Assembly: GCF_003387355.1 (NCBI RefSeq)
Contig: NZ_QUNH01000001.1
Span: 1,436,023 to 1,500,022, forward strand
From: Winogradskyella sediminis
GTDB taxonomy: Bacteria > Bacteroidota > Bacteroidia > Flavobacteriales > Flavobacteriaceae
Direction of reading: 5' to 3'
Length of the DNA stretch: 64,000 nucleotides
Shown here piece after piece: positions 17,415 through 26,547 of the stretch; positions within the stretch are counted from its first letter, which is position 1, and every line of letters begins with the position of its first letter. The translations under genes and the position numbers were made by a program. The notes under the pieces were generated by a model. That model did not search any database. It saw only the letters and a list, made by a program, of their open reading frames with translations, and was not told the origin of the DNA.

Positions 17415-18521
17415 ATGAAAGTTTCAAATCATTTACGGAATTTCTCTAACGCTTACGACGTTTTAGAACGCACATTTAACAATACTTATAATGGTATTGC
17501 AATTGTAAATTTAGATGGGAATTGGTTAAAAGTGAACCAGAGTGTCTGCGATATTTTTGGTTATACCAGATGGGAACTCTTTAATATGGATATACACAAT
17601 ATTGTCTATGCCCAAGATCTTGGTGTTCACGAAGAAAAATTTGATAATCTTATTAATGGAAATATTAGTAAATATCGTGTAAAACAACGCTATTTTCATA
17701 AGGATGGATCCATTCTGTGGCTACTAATTTCGGTGTCTTTGGTTTATTTTAAAGCTGGAAGACCTCACATGATTTGGCAATTTACCGATATTACAAATCG
17801 GCAAAAAAACCAAGATAAGCTTAAAACAATGCTCAATGTGGCAAGAGAACAAAATGAAAGGCTCACTTCGTTTGCTAATATTGTAACTCATAACTTAAGG
17901 TCACATTCAGGAAACTTAGAATCTCTAACGGGTTTTTTGGAGGAGGATTTTTCTAACTTAAGAGAAAATGAAAACTATCAATTATTAAAGAGAGCTATAT
18001 ACAATCTTCAAGAAACGGTATCTCACCTCACAGAAGTGGCTAAAATTAGAGAAATCGAAGATTCTAAAATGGAAATCCTAAACCTGTATGATTATACCGA
18101 GAAAGCGACCTATAATATTATTGCACTTGCACAGAATGCCGAGGCTGTGATTTACAATCTTATTAGTGAAGATATTTTAATAAAGGGAATTCCTGCTTAT
18201 TTAGATAGTATTATTCTAAATTTTCTTACCAATGCTATTAAATATAAATCGGAAAACAGAAAGCCAATCATAGAACTGTCGTCTGAAGTTGTAGATGACT
18301 TTGTAGTACTCCATATAAAAGACAATGGTCTCGGCATTGACCTAGAACGGTTTGGGGACCAATTATTTCAAATGTATAATACCTTTCATTATAATGAAGA
18401 TGCTGTGGGTATTGGTCTTTTTATCACTAAAAATCAAATTGAATCTTTAGGAGGAAAAGTAGAGGTGAAAAGTGAAGTGGGTGTAGGGACGGAGTTCTCT
18501 GTCTTTTTTAAGAAAGCCTAA
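17415..18521 (+). CDS. Cytoplasmic PAS-domain histidine kinase (orphan), copy 1
   Basis: Sensor kinase without membrane segments, 368 residues. A PAS domain fills about 15-130 (DGNWLKVNQSVCDIFGYT and the PAC part VSLVYFKAGRPHMIWQFTD). The dimerisation helix carries the phosphoacceptor in VTHNLRSHSGNL (His159), not the usual HE(I/L)RTPL. The ATPase domain has N box NFLTNAIKYKS, G1 KDNGLGIDLE and G2 GIGLFITKNQ. No receiver gene is adjacent. The next gene and the kinase at 47.6-49.1 kb are close paralogues with the same variant H box. The ligand is unknown. It would need a response regulator encoded elsewhere, or could share the single-domain receiver at 47.2 kb (inference). Confidence 0.88.
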   Translation: MKVSNHLRNFSNAYDVLERTFNNTYNGIAIVNLDGNWLKVNQSVCDIFGYTRWELFNMDIHNIVYAQDLGVHEEKFDNLINGNISKYRVKQRYFHKDGSILWLLISVSLVYFKAGRPHMIWQFTDITNRQKNQDKLKTMLNVAREQNERLTSFANIVTHNLRSHSGNLESLTGFLEEDFSNLRENENYQLLKRAIYNLQETVSHLTEVAKIREIEDSKMEILNLYDYTEKATYNIIALAQNAEAVIYNLISEDILIKGIPAYLDSIILNFLTNAIKYKSENRKPIIELSSEVVDDFVVLHIKDNGLGIDLERFGDQLFQMYNTFHYNEDAVGIGLFITKNQIESLGGKVEVKSEVGVGTEFSVFFKKA

Positions 18522-18620
18522 ATGCTGTATTAGCTAGTATTTTCAAATATTTATGCTTATCTTTTTAGTAATTATGATAACTAAATAATCTATTGAGTTA
18601 AACCAATTAAGGGTATAATT

Positions 18621-18628
18621 TAATTTTG
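18621..18628 (+). promoter_or_regulatory. Possible -7 box for the second PAS kinase
   Basis: TAATTTTG, 24 bp before the ATG at 18653. A TTG at 18593-18595 is 25 bp upstream, slightly beyond the usual 17-23 bp spacing. Confidence 0.42.
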
Positions 18629-18652
18629 TTTTCCAATTCTTAATGTTAGCCC

Positions 18653-19765
18653 ATGCCTAAAAATCTCAATCGATTAAAAAACAAAGTTTTTCAAAATATT
18701 TTTGAGAATGCTAACGGAGGAATCTCTATAGTAAGTCTTGATGGTGTTTGGATAAAGGTCAACCAAAGCATCATCAATTTATTAGGATATGAAGAAGCCG
18801 AACTGTATAAGCTAAATTTTAGAGATATTACCCATCGTGATGATCTTGAGTCTGATCTTACACATATGCAGCAATTAATAGATGGTGAGATTGATAATTA
18901 TCAGATAGAAAAACGGTATTTTCATAAAGAAGGTTATGTGGTATGGACACTACTATCCGTATCTTTAGTAAGGGACGAAAATGATGAGCCTATTTATTTT
19001 ATAGCGCAATTAACCGATATTTCTGATCAGAAATCAGCAGAATGGCATTTAGAGGTTTTAATGAATGTTATTAAAGATCAAAATAAGAAACTAAAAGATT
19101 TTGCACATATTGCAACCCACGATATACGAACACACGTCGGAAATTTGTGTTCTATAACTGAATTTCTCGAAGAAGAATTAGAAGGGACTTTAAAATCTAA
19201 CGAGAATTATAAGATGTTAAAGGACGCTTTAGGAAATCTTGATGACACTATAAATCATCTTAACCTAATGCGATTAAATAAACCTAAAAAATTCAATATT
19301 TTAAACAGATTACCCTTACATAATTATATTGAAAATTCAATCTATAATGTAAGTGCTATAGCAAAGAAGGAAAACTGTAAAATAATAAATAAGGTAGATA
19401 GAGAATGCTATATTATGGGTATAGAAGCCTATATAGATAGTATTATTCTTAACTTTCTAACTAATTCAATTAAATATAAATCCAACGACAGATTAGCAAC
19501 TATTGAACTCTCTAGTAGTTTAAAAGACGAATTTGTAGTACTTAAAATCAAAGATAACGGATTGGGAATAGATTTAAAATCCAATAATGATAAGTTGTTT
19601 ACGTTAAATGGGACGTTTCACAATCATCCAGATTCTCGAGGAGTTGGTTTATATATCACCAAAAACCATATTGAAAGTATTGGCGGAAGAATTGAGGTAG
19701 AAAGTAAAGTTAACGTTGGGACGTGTTTTTCCGTTTACTTTTTAAGCGGTCTACAAACGGCCTAA
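18653..19765 (+). CDS. Cytoplasmic PAS-domain histidine kinase (orphan), copy 2
   Basis: 370-residue paralogue of the preceding gene. The order is the same: a PAS domain (about 13-125; DGVWIKVNQSIINLLGY, VSLVRDENDEPIYFIAQLTD), a dimerisation helix with ATHDIRTHVGNL (His156), and an ATPase domain with NFLTNSIKYKS, KDNGLGIDLK and GVGLYITKNHIES. The two genes are 131 bp apart in the same orientation, which looks like a tandem duplication followed by divergence. No transmembrane segment or receiver is present. A bidirectional terminator follows directly. Confidence 0.88.
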   Translation: MPKNLNRLKNKVFQNIFENANGGISIVSLDGVWIKVNQSIINLLGYEEAELYKLNFRDITHRDDLESDLTHMQQLIDGEIDNYQIEKRYFHKEGYVVWTLLSVSLVRDENDEPIYFIAQLTDISDQKSAEWHLEVLMNVIKDQNKKLKDFAHIATHDIRTHVGNLCSITEFLEEELEGTLKSNENYKMLKDALGNLDDTINHLNLMRLNKPKKFNILNRLPLHNYIENSIYNVSAIAKKENCKIINKVDRECYIMGIEAYIDSIILNFLTNSIKYKSNDRLATIELSSSLKDEFVVLKIKDNGLGIDLKSNNDKLFTLNGTFHNHPDSRGVGLYITKNHIESIGGRIEVESKVNVGTCFSVYFLSGLQTA

Positions 19766-19790
19766 TGAGAGTGTCAGTTATAAAAATAAA

Positions 19791-19826
19791 GCAAAAAAAA
19801 AAGAGGTTTATATACCTCTTTTTTAT
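19791..19826. terminator. Bidirectional terminator between PAS kinase 2 and accD
   Basis: AAAAAAGAGGT / ACCTCTTTTTT around TTATAT, with A and T runs on either side. It sits between two convergent genes, 9 bp from the accD stop, and probably serves both. Confidence 0.82.
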
Positions 19827-19834
19827 TTATTGAT

Positions 19835-20692
19835 TTATGCGCGTACAGGTTGATTTTTAATTAAATCGATGTACAAGTTAACACGATTCTTAAGATCTTT
19901 TCGATGTGTAATAAAATCTAAGAAACCATGCTCTAATAAAAATTCTGAAGTTTGAAAGCCTTCTGGTAGCTCTTTTCCTGTAGTGTCTCTTACAATTCTA
20001 GGACCTGCAAAACCAATAAGTGCTCCTGGTTCTGCGATATTAATATCTCCAAGCATTGCAAAAGAAGCTGTTGTACCTCCTGTAGTAGGATCTGTACACA
20101 AAGAAATATAAGGAATACCAGCATCTGCCATCTGTGCTAACTTTACAGAGGTTTTGGCTAATTGCATTAGAGATAAAGCGGCTTCCATCATACGTGCACC
20201 TCCAGATTTACTAATAATCATTAAAGGGGTTTTCTTTTTTATGGCATAATCAGCAGCTCTTGCTATTTTTTCTCCTACCACACTTCCCATAGATCCTCCA
20301 ATAAAACTAAAATCCATACAGGCAATAACTAAATCTTGACCTTTAGATTTCCCAACAGCAGTACGCACGGCATCGTTAAGTTTTGTTTTAGCCTGAGCCG
20401 CTTTTAAACGGTCTGGATATTTTTTAGTGTCTTCAAATTTTAATGGATCTTTAGAGGTTAAGCTCGGATCTAATTCCTTAAACTTATTATCGTCAAATAA
20501 AATTTGAAAATATTCATTACTACCAATTCTTACGTGATAGCCATCTTCAGGACTTACATAAAAATTTTGCTCGAGTTCTTTGGTATCTATTATCTTACCC
20601 GTTGGAGATTTGTACCAAAGTCCTTTAGGTGTGTCTTTTTTTTCTTCGGTTGAGGTATGAATACCTTTGTCTTTTCTTTTAAACCAAGCCAT
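19835..20692 (-). CDS. accD: Acetyl-CoA carboxylase carboxyltransferase subunit beta, zinc ribbon degenerate
   Basis: Beta half of the carboxyltransferase that makes malonyl-CoA for fatty acid synthesis. It has 285 residues. The crotonase-like core shows [57 protein letters not shown] and [13 protein letters not shown]. The N-terminal Cys4 zinc ribbon of the E. coli type is gone. When [10 protein letters not shown]...[13 protein letters not shown] (residues 24-57) is aligned to it, the cysteine positions read Ser29, a deletion, Ser47 and Asp50. The fold may persist without zinc. A good promoter lies about 160 bp upstream (20851-20881), leaving a long leader. The alpha subunit gene is not in the window. 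Confidence 0.95.
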   Translation of the reverse strand: MAWFKRKDKGIHTSTEEKKDTPKGLWYKSPTGKIIDTKELEQNFYVSPEDGYHVRIGSNEYFQILFDDNKFKELDPSLTSKDPLKFEDTKKYPDRLKAAQAKTKLNDAVRTAVGKSKGQDLVIACMDFSFIGGSMGSVVGEKIARAADYAIKKKTPLMIISKSGGARMMEAALSLMQLAKTSVKLAQMADAGIPYISLCTDPTTGGTTASFAMLGDINIAEPGALIGFAGPRIVRDTTGKELPEGFQTSEFLLEHGFLDFITHRKDLKNRVNLYIDLIKNQPVRA

Positions 20693-20850
20693 ATGAGGTT
20701 ACGATTTTAGTCCTGAGATGGTTTTACTAAGATACTTTTGCTGTATTTAGCTTAAGCACTATGTAAGGTGATCTTCAGGAAAGTTTTGTGATTATTGATG
20801 TGATCTCTAATCGTTTTTTAGTTAGTTATGTTTTACTATTATAAAGCGTA

Positions 20851-20881
20851 CAAACTTACTATTTTATTAAATATAACTCAA
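20851..20881 (-). promoter_or_regulatory. accD promoter with both elements
   Basis: On the minus strand a TTTTTG ending in TTG (20881-20879), a 20-bp spacer, and TAAGTTTG (20858-20851). This fits the Bacteroidota consensus well and implies an untranslated leader of about 150 nt before accD. Confidence 0.68.
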
Positions 20882-20930
20882 AAATAGAGAAAAGTATCTC
20901 AAATTTCGAGTTTTGTTATGCAAATAAAAA

Positions 20931-20963
20931 CCCATTAAAACTCTGATTACAAGTTCTAATGGG
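20931..20963 (-). terminator. Terminator of the fructose-bisphosphate aldolase gene
   Basis: CCCATTA (20931-20937) / TAATGGG (20957-20963), extended inside by AACT/AGTT past one mismatch, 26 bp after the stop. A-rich DNA on the left supplies the U tract on the minus strand. Confidence 0.78.
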
Positions 20964-20988
20964 TCAATAAATATTTAATAAAATATCC

Positions 20989-22056
20989 TTATAAAGTATC
21001 TACATTATTTAAATCTTCGAACGCTTTTTTAAGTCTTTCAACAAAAGCATCTTCACCTTTACGTAACCAAACGCGAGGATCGTAGTACTTTTTGTTTGGT
21101 ACATCGTCTCCATCAGGATTTCCTATTTGAGTTTGTAAAAAGTCTTTTTTATCCTGAATATAATCTCTTACACCACTTAAAAATGCATATTGCATATCGG
21201 TATCAATATTCATTTTAATAACTCCGTAACCAATTGCTTCTCTAATTTCTTCTACTGTAGAACCAGATCCACCATGGAATACAAAATCGATATGATTGTG
21301 CTCAACTCCGTATTTAGACGTAATATGCTCTTGAGAGTTTTTTAAGATTTTTGGAGTTAACTTAACATTACCTGGCTTATAAACACCATGAACGTTTCCA
21401 AAAGCAGCAGCAATAGTAAATTGATCACTTACTTTGCTTAACTCTTCGTATGCATAAGCAACTTCTTCAGGTTGAGTGTATAATTTAGAATCGTCTACAT
21501 CAGTATTATCTACACCATCTTCTTCACCACCTGTAATACCTAATTCAATCTCTAAAGTCATACCCATTTTGCTCATACGCTCTAGATATGTTTTACAGAT
21601 TTCTATGTTTTCTTCAATTGGTTCTTCAGATAAATCAATCATGTGAGAACTATAAAGTGGTTTTCCGGTGTCTTTAAAATGCTGTTCACTAGCATCTAAT
21701 AAACCATCAATCCAAGGCAATAATTTCTTTGCACAGTGGTCTGTATGTAAAATTACAGGAACACCGTAAGCTTCTGCCATAAGATGAACATGTTTAGCAC
21801 CTGCAATAGCACCTGCAATAGCTGCTTTCTGATCTTCATTGCTTAAGCTTTTACCGGCATTAAATTGCGCTCCACCATTAGAGAATTGAATAATTACTGG
21901 TGCATTTAATGCTTTTGCAGTTTCTAAAACAGCATTGATTGTGTTAGAACCAATGACATTTACAGCTGGTAAAGCATAGCCATTTTCTTTAGCATGATTA
22001 AAAATATTCTGAACTTCTTTTCCTGTGGCAACGCCAGGTTTAATATTATGACTCAT
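20989..22056 (-). CDS. fbaA: Class II fructose-bisphosphate aldolase
   Basis: Zinc-dependent aldol cleavage/condensation of fructose-1,6-bisphosphate in glycolysis and gluconeogenesis. It is 355 residues from MSHNIKPGVATG at 22056, the length of the E. coli FbaA subtype. A 10-residue upstream extension overlaps the promoter side and is rejected. Visible are the zinc/substrate motifs HTDHCAKKLLPWIDG (near residue 105), MTLEIELGITGGEEDGVDN, GNVHGVYKPGNVKL, FHGGSGST and KMNIDTDMQYAF. It stands alone with its own terminator and a TATTTTTG -7 box 28 bp before the ATG. Confidence 0.97.
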   Translation of the reverse strand: MSHNIKPGVATGKEVQNIFNHAKENGYALPAVNVIGSNTINAVLETAKALNAPVIIQFSNGGAQFNAGKSLSNEDQKAAIAGAIAGAKHVHLMAEAYGVPVILHTDHCAKKLLPWIDGLLDASEQHFKDTGKPLYSSHMIDLSEEPIEENIEICKTYLERMSKMGMTLEIELGITGGEEDGVDNTDVDDSKLYTQPEEVAYAYEELSKVSDQFTIAAAFGNVHGVYKPGNVKLTPKILKNSQEHITSKYGVEHNHIDFVFHGGSGSTVEEIREAIGYGVIKMNIDTDMQYAFLSGVRDYIQDKKDFLQTQIGNPDGDDVPNKKYYDPRVWLRKGEDAFVERLKKAFEDLNNVDTL

Positions 22057-22083
22057 AATTTTTTGGATTGAAAATTTAGTTAT

Positions 22084-22091
22084 CAAAAATA
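22084..22091 (-). promoter_or_regulatory. -7 box of the aldolase promoter
   Basis: TATTTTTG on the minus strand, 28 bp before the ATG at 22056. The -33 element is not evident. Confidence 0.5.
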
Positions 22092-22205
22092 CGTAAAATT
22101 TCAGTATTTATAATGCCTAATTCGTTATAATATATCGAAAACGTTGTAGTTTTTTAGAAGCGGTAAATGCTAAATTATGGAATACGTTAGCATAAATATT
22201 GAAAA

Positions 22206-24770
22206 TTAAAACGGATAGTTAATTCCAATGTTATAAACCGCATTTTTAAAGTTATATTCTTTAAACCATCGTTTATTTTCGTCTAATGAAGGATCGTAGG
22301 TTTTAAATCCTATATCAAACCGAAGTACAAAAAAGTCGAAGTCGTAACGGATACCAAAACCAGATCCTACAGCTATATCTTTTAATGAATTAAAATCGGT
22401 AAACGTGGCTCCCTCATCAGTGACGTTGTCTAATACATTCCAGATATTACCAGCATCGACAAAAATAGCTCCTTGAAATGCTCCAAATAAGCTAAAACGC
22501 TGTTCTGCACTAAGGTGAATTTTAAAGTTAGCTTCATTAAACTCGTTGGTAGATTGAGAGCTTCCTGGTCCTAAATTATAAGCCGTCCAAGCTCTGTTAT
22601 CATTTGGTCCACCTGCAAAGAAACTTTCTGCAAAAGGAATACTATTAGAGTTGCCAAACGGAATGGCAATACCTGCATAACTGCGAAACGCTAGTACATT
22701 TTGCCTTCCTAAATCAACATACTTTACATAATCGATTTCTGTTTTAATATATTGTGAAAATGCCACTCCAAAAACTTCATAATTACCTGCATCATTTTTT
22801 GTAGCACCTGCAACGCTAGATATACTAGAGAGGAGATTTCCTGCTAATTCAAGCCTCATTTTAAAGACGGAGAAGTCGTTGTCAAAAATATTTTTTCTCT
22901 TGTCTTTTATGTAATCAAAACTAGACGACACAATGAGGTTGTTTTCCGTTAATCGCTCTTTTCGCTCTTCAATATTATTAACTGTAACATAATCATCATC
23001 ATTAGACGTTAAACTTGTGTTACCTTCTAAAACATTGTTTATAAAAATATCTGCAGGTGCATAAGAATTGGATAAACTAGAATCGAATAAACTTTCATCA
23101 TCTCCAATATAATTAATGTCTTGAGCTATAGTATTAAGACTTGAAAATGAATTGGTATAGACCCCAAAATAATTACTGGTATTTAGATTTTTTACAAAGT
23201 TAATATTAAGTAGTTCTAAAGTATTGGTCACTGTTTTAGAAGGGTACCAATTGTAGCTGTACACACCTGAAATGGCTTGTTTATCTAACCCAATGTTTTG
23301 TTGGCTTGTCGCAGAAAGGTTAAGTACTGTGCTTGGCGACATGTACTTAGGTATAATCTTATCTGTATTAAAAGGACTAAATAATCTAGGAATGGTTAAA
23401 CGTACATTTCCACCAAATTCATTAATATCAAAAAAGGAATCCTCTAAGTCATTTCGGGTTTTAGATGCTCCTATCGCAGCAATTCCAGATATTTCTAAAG
23501 TTTCAGCACCTCTAAACACGTTTCTAATTTTTAAACCTGTACTAAATGAAAATCCTATAGTTTGGATATTACTAGTATTAATTTCAGGATCAAAACTAAG
23601 GCTATATTTCTTTTTAGGTTCTAAGAAAATATTAGCAATTAATGAGGTGTCTGCTTCATTTTCAATAAAATCGATGTTGGGATAGCGAAACATTTGTAAA
23701 TCATTGAGGTAACGCGATGTTCTGCTTCTTGCGAGATCGCTATAATGGTCTCCTTCATTTATAAAAACAGCATCAGTGAGTGCTTTTGGTCTAAATTTTA
23801 GCTTTTCTTTACTGTAAAGATTGATGCCCTTGTAAGTGGTGGTGTCTGAGATGGCTTTAAACCGATTGTTAAAATTATCGTCTGTATAAATATTAACTTC
23901 CTTTATCTTATAGATTTTAAAGGGAGTTGTGGTTGTAGAATCATCACCTCTAATAGTTCTATTGGCTATAATTAAATCGGTATGCACCTTATGATTAGTG
24001 CCTATGGTATCCATTTCAAAACGGATATAATCTTGTCCAAAATGATAAAAACCAGTATTCCGTAAATAGGTATTGATACGTTCGCGCTCATTTTCATAGT
24101 TCTGTTCATCAAATTGTTCTCCTTTTTTAAGTAAGGTCGATTTTATAAATTTAGGATAAACAGAATCTATGGCACTACTACTAATAACAGGTCTTAAGGA
24201 ATCTAAAATGTAGGGTTTGTTTTTGGTAACCTTGTAAGTAACTTTAGCATATTTATTACTATCCTTTTCTACATCGTAAGTAACTTGGTTGTTAAACCAG
24301 CCTTTACTATAGTAGTATTTTCTTAAGTTTTTTGCGGTTTTAATGGTTTGGTCTTCATCATAGATAACAGGAGCTTCACCAGTGCGTTTTAACCAAGCGT
24401 TAAAATTGCGTCGCATTTCTATTTGTTTGTCAAATTGTTTTTTAGACAGAAGTGCGATTCTTCGTTTAACCTTAGTAGAATCACTTAAAATATTAGCATT
24501 TAAAATAGAATCTATATTTGGTCTGGCTAAATTATAAATATGAAGTTTTAAAGGGGTGCTAAAATATTTTCTCATTCCAGAATTTACCTTTTGAGAAATG
24601 ATATTATTAATACGCTCGTTAGTAACTTGAACACTGTCTTCAAGAATGGTATTTCTAATAATAAGATGATCTCCATCTTTAACGCGTTTTACCACATTAC
24701 AAGACCATAACATCATAAAGCTGAGTGCAAGCAATGTATAGCGATGCCAAGATTTGTGTTTAGTAAACAA
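22206..24770 (-). CDS. tamL: TamL-like BamA/TamA-family outer-membrane assembly lipoprotein
   Basis: Omp85-superfamily protein: N-terminal POTRA-like repeats and a C-terminal 16-strand barrel domain in the outer membrane, used in outer-membrane protein assembly. Unlike TamA, the Bacteroidota form is a lipoprotein, and here the lipobox is MLWSC. The region up to about residue 380 is POTRA-like, and the barrel occupies the rest, ending in a terminal aromatic beta signal (NIGINYPF). There is no ATG before the signal peptide. I take TTG at 24770 (reads MFTKHKSWHR then the hydrophobic core), but TTG at 24791 is also open and gives 861 residues. The barrel includes DNRAWTAYNLGPGS, close to the family VRGY/F-type lid motif region. 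No TamB gene is adjacent. Confidence 0.85.
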   Translation of the reverse strand: MFTKHKSWHRYTLLALSFMMLWSCNVVKRVKDGDHLIIRNTILEDSVQVTNERINNIISQKVNSGMRKYFSTPLKLHIYNLARPNIDSILNANILSDSTKVKRRIALLSKKQFDKQIEMRRNFNAWLKRTGEAPVIYDEDQTIKTAKNLRKYYYSKGWFNNQVTYDVEKDSNKYAKVTYKVTKNKPYILDSLRPVISSSAIDSVYPKFIKSTLLKKGEQFDEQNYENERERINTYLRNTGFYHFGQDYIRFEMDTIGTNHKVHTDLIIANRTIRGDDSTTTTPFKIYKIKEVNIYTDDNFNNRFKAISDTTTYKGINLYSKEKLKFRPKALTDAVFINEGDHYSDLARSRTSRYLNDLQMFRYPNIDFIENEADTSLIANIFLEPKKKYSLSFDPEINTSNIQTIGFSFSTGLKIRNVFRGAETLEISGIAAIGASKTRNDLEDSFFDINEFGGNVRLTIPRLFSPFNTDKIIPKYMSPSTVLNLSATSQQNIGLDKQAISGVYSYNWYPSKTVTNTLELLNINFVKNLNTSNYFGVYTNSFSSLNTIAQDINYIGDDESLFDSSLSNSYAPADIFINNVLEGNTSLTSNDDDYVTVNNIEERKERLTENNLIVSSSFDYIKDKRKNIFDNDFSVFKMRLELAGNLLSSISSVAGATKNDAGNYEVFGVAFSQYIKTEIDYVKYVDLGRQNVLAFRSYAGIAIPFGNSNSIPFAESFFAGGPNDNRAWTAYNLGPGSSQSTNEFNEANFKIHLSAEQRFSLFGAFQGAIFVDAGNIWNVLDNVTDEGATFTDFNSLKDIAVGSGFGIRYDFDFFVLRFDIGFKTYDPSLDENKRWFKEYNFKNAVYNIGINYPF

Positions 24771-24791
24771 TGTTAAAGAGGTGTGTCGCAA

Positions 24792-25108
24792 AGTTGAATT
24801 TGGTAAATTATTTTTTTACTTTTTATAAAAAACAAAAATAATACCATTTCTTCGTTAGAAATAGCATCGTTACTTTAATTTCGGAACAACATTAAATCAA
24901 AAAACGTTTACTTTGTATTATAAAGCGTTCCATACAACAAATGTAAATACATTTTAAAGAACTCAAATTACCTTTTATTTTTAAACCTAAATTGATGCTT
25001 TTGTACATATAAGTATCTTTTTTATTCTGTTTTTAAGTATTAGAGCTGAAAGATTTGCTGACTAAAATAAGATGTTGCAATATATAGGTAACGATTAAAA
25101 TGAGCTAA
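24792..25108. other. Divergent promoter region, tamL / RNA methyltransferase
   Basis: 317 bp with no gene. CAACTTTG on the minus strand at 24789-24796 is one base off the -7 consensus and would place the tamL transcript start close to the TTG codons. No repeats or RNA genes were seen. Confidence 0.4.
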
Positions 25109-25843
25109 ATGATATCAAAGAATCAAATAAAGTTAATTAAAAGTTTAGGGCAAAAGAAAGCGCGCCAACAACAAGGCTTGTTTATAGTTGAAGGCATAAA
25201 AGGTATAACAGAATTCTTAAAATCAGAGTATGTTTTAAAACATCTCTACACCACGAAACTTATATTCGATGCTCCTCAAGGTCTTATTTCGGAGATTTCA
25301 GAATTAGACTTAAAGAAAATATCAGCACTCAAAAATCCGAACACTGCATTGGCCATTTTTGAAATTCCGACAGTAAAACCTTCTCAAAATACTGGGTTAA
25401 TTGTCGCATTAGATGATGTAAGAGATCCTGGGAATCTAGGAACCATAATAAGACTCTGTGATTGGTATGGTATTAAAGATTTAGTATGTAGTTACAATAC
25501 TGTAGATTGTTTTAACACTAAGGTTGTACAAGCTACAATGGGGTCTTTAACGCGTGTTAATGTGCAATATGTAGATCTAGAAAGTTATGTGGAAGCTCAT
25601 AATACTGATATATTCGGAACTTTTTTAGAGGGTGAAAATATCTATACCACAACGCTACCAAGACAAGGTATTATCATTCTCGGAAATGAAGCTAATGGAA
25701 TTTCAGAACGCATTGAAGCTAAAGTAAATAGAAAAGTCACAATTCCTCAATTTGGAACTATCAAAGAGACGGAAAGTTTAAACGTCGCAAACGCTACAGC
25801 AATATTATTAAGCGAGTTTAAAAGGAGAACTATTGAAATGTAA
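25109..25843 (+). CDS. TrmH/SpoU-family RNA 2'-O-methyltransferase
   Basis: SAM-dependent methylation of a ribose 2'-OH in tRNA or 23S rRNA. It has 244 residues. An N-terminal substrate-binding segment (KSLGQKKARQQQGLFIVEG) precedes the SPOUT knot domain. The three family motifs are visible: DPGNLGTIIRLCDW (motif 1, with N and R), IILGNEANGIS (motif 2) and ESLNVANATAILLSEF (motif 3). It overlaps the 3' end of convergent porT by 14 bp. The exact RNA target cannot be read from the sequence. Confidence 0.92.
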   Translation: MISKNQIKLIKSLGQKKARQQQGLFIVEGIKGITEFLKSEYVLKHLYTTKLIFDAPQGLISEISELDLKKISALKNPNTALAIFEIPTVKPSQNTGLIVALDDVRDPGNLGTIIRLCDWYGIKDLVCSYNTVDCFNTKVVQATMGSLTRVNVQYVDLESYVEAHNTDIFGTFLEGENIYTTTLPRQGIIILGNEANGISERIEAKVNRKVTIPQFGTIKETESLNVANATAILLSEFKRRTIEM

Positions 25844-26546
25844 AATTAATAAATACACCTCTAGTTTGCATTTTTGAAATGTTGCCAGTCCATGGACTAT
25901 TAGGATCAACATCTTTCACGATTTCATTATTCATTGAAAAAACACCGCGTATAGAAGGGGTGAACTTAAAGTGAAGTAAATAGAAGTCTATACCAAAACC
26001 TATCTCGTAGAAATATGTGTTTTTGATCATTCTAAATTCTCCTGAACTATTATCATCTGGATTATCTTCATTACTAGATAAGTTTATAGCTGTAGACACA
26101 CCACCAACAATAAAAGGTTTAAAATTATTAATGCGTTTGGTAGAAAATTTTACTAAAAGAGGAATATGAACATACGTCGATTTCACCTCTCTTAGCAAAT
26201 CAGAATCATTGAAATCAGTGCCTTGAAAATAGCTTTCGTCATAAACTATATTTCTGGTGGTAAAGAATACGCCTGGTTCTAATCTTAAGTTTATAAAATT
26301 ATTAATTCGCATGTCGCCAATAAGACCTAAATGAAAACCAAAGGTGTTATCGACAAGGATATCTTCTAAATTTTCGTTGTAATCAAAATTAAAATCATAC
26401 TGATTGAAGCCTAAGAAATAACCCCAAGTTAAAAACTTTTGATCAATATTATCCACAGGGTTCGTCACTTTTTCTTTTGTAAAAAGCTGTGCAGAAGATT
26501 GTTGAAAGGTTACTAAAAATACGAAAAGAAAAAAAAGATGTTTCAT
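25830..26546 (-). CDS. porT: PorT-type outer-membrane beta-barrel protein of the type IX secretion system
   Basis: Required for T9SS secretion in the Bacteroidota species where it has been studied. It is 238 residues from the ATG at 26546 (MKHLFFLFVFLVTFQQSSAQ, a clear signal peptide cleaved after SAQ). An upstream extension of 25 residues lies inside ubiE and is rejected. The remainder is an outer-membrane beta-barrel of the PorT/OMP_b-brl_2 type: WGYFLGFNQYDF, FGFHLGLIGDMRINNFINLRLEPG and a C-terminal aromatic strand FINFTFQ. Its ATG lies one base after the ubiE stop, so the two are translationally coupled. It overlaps the end of the RNA methyltransferase gene on the other strand. Confidence 0.88.
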   Translation of the reverse strand: MKHLFFLFVFLVTFQQSSAQLFTKEKVTNPVDNIDQKFLTWGYFLGFNQYDFNFDYNENLEDILVDNTFGFHLGLIGDMRINNFINLRLEPGVFFTTRNIVYDESYFQGTDFNDSDLLREVKSTYVHIPLLVKFSTKRINNFKPFIVGGVSTAINLSSNEDNPDDNSSGEFRMIKNTYFYEIGFGIDFYLLHFKFTPSIRGVFSMNNEIVKDVDPNSPWTGNISKMQTRGVFINFTFQ

Positions 26547-26547
26547 A

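Noticed and set aside
23272..23685. 137-codon open frame on the plus strand
   Set aside because: Entirely antisense to the tamL barrel region, with no motif, promoter or biased composition of its own.
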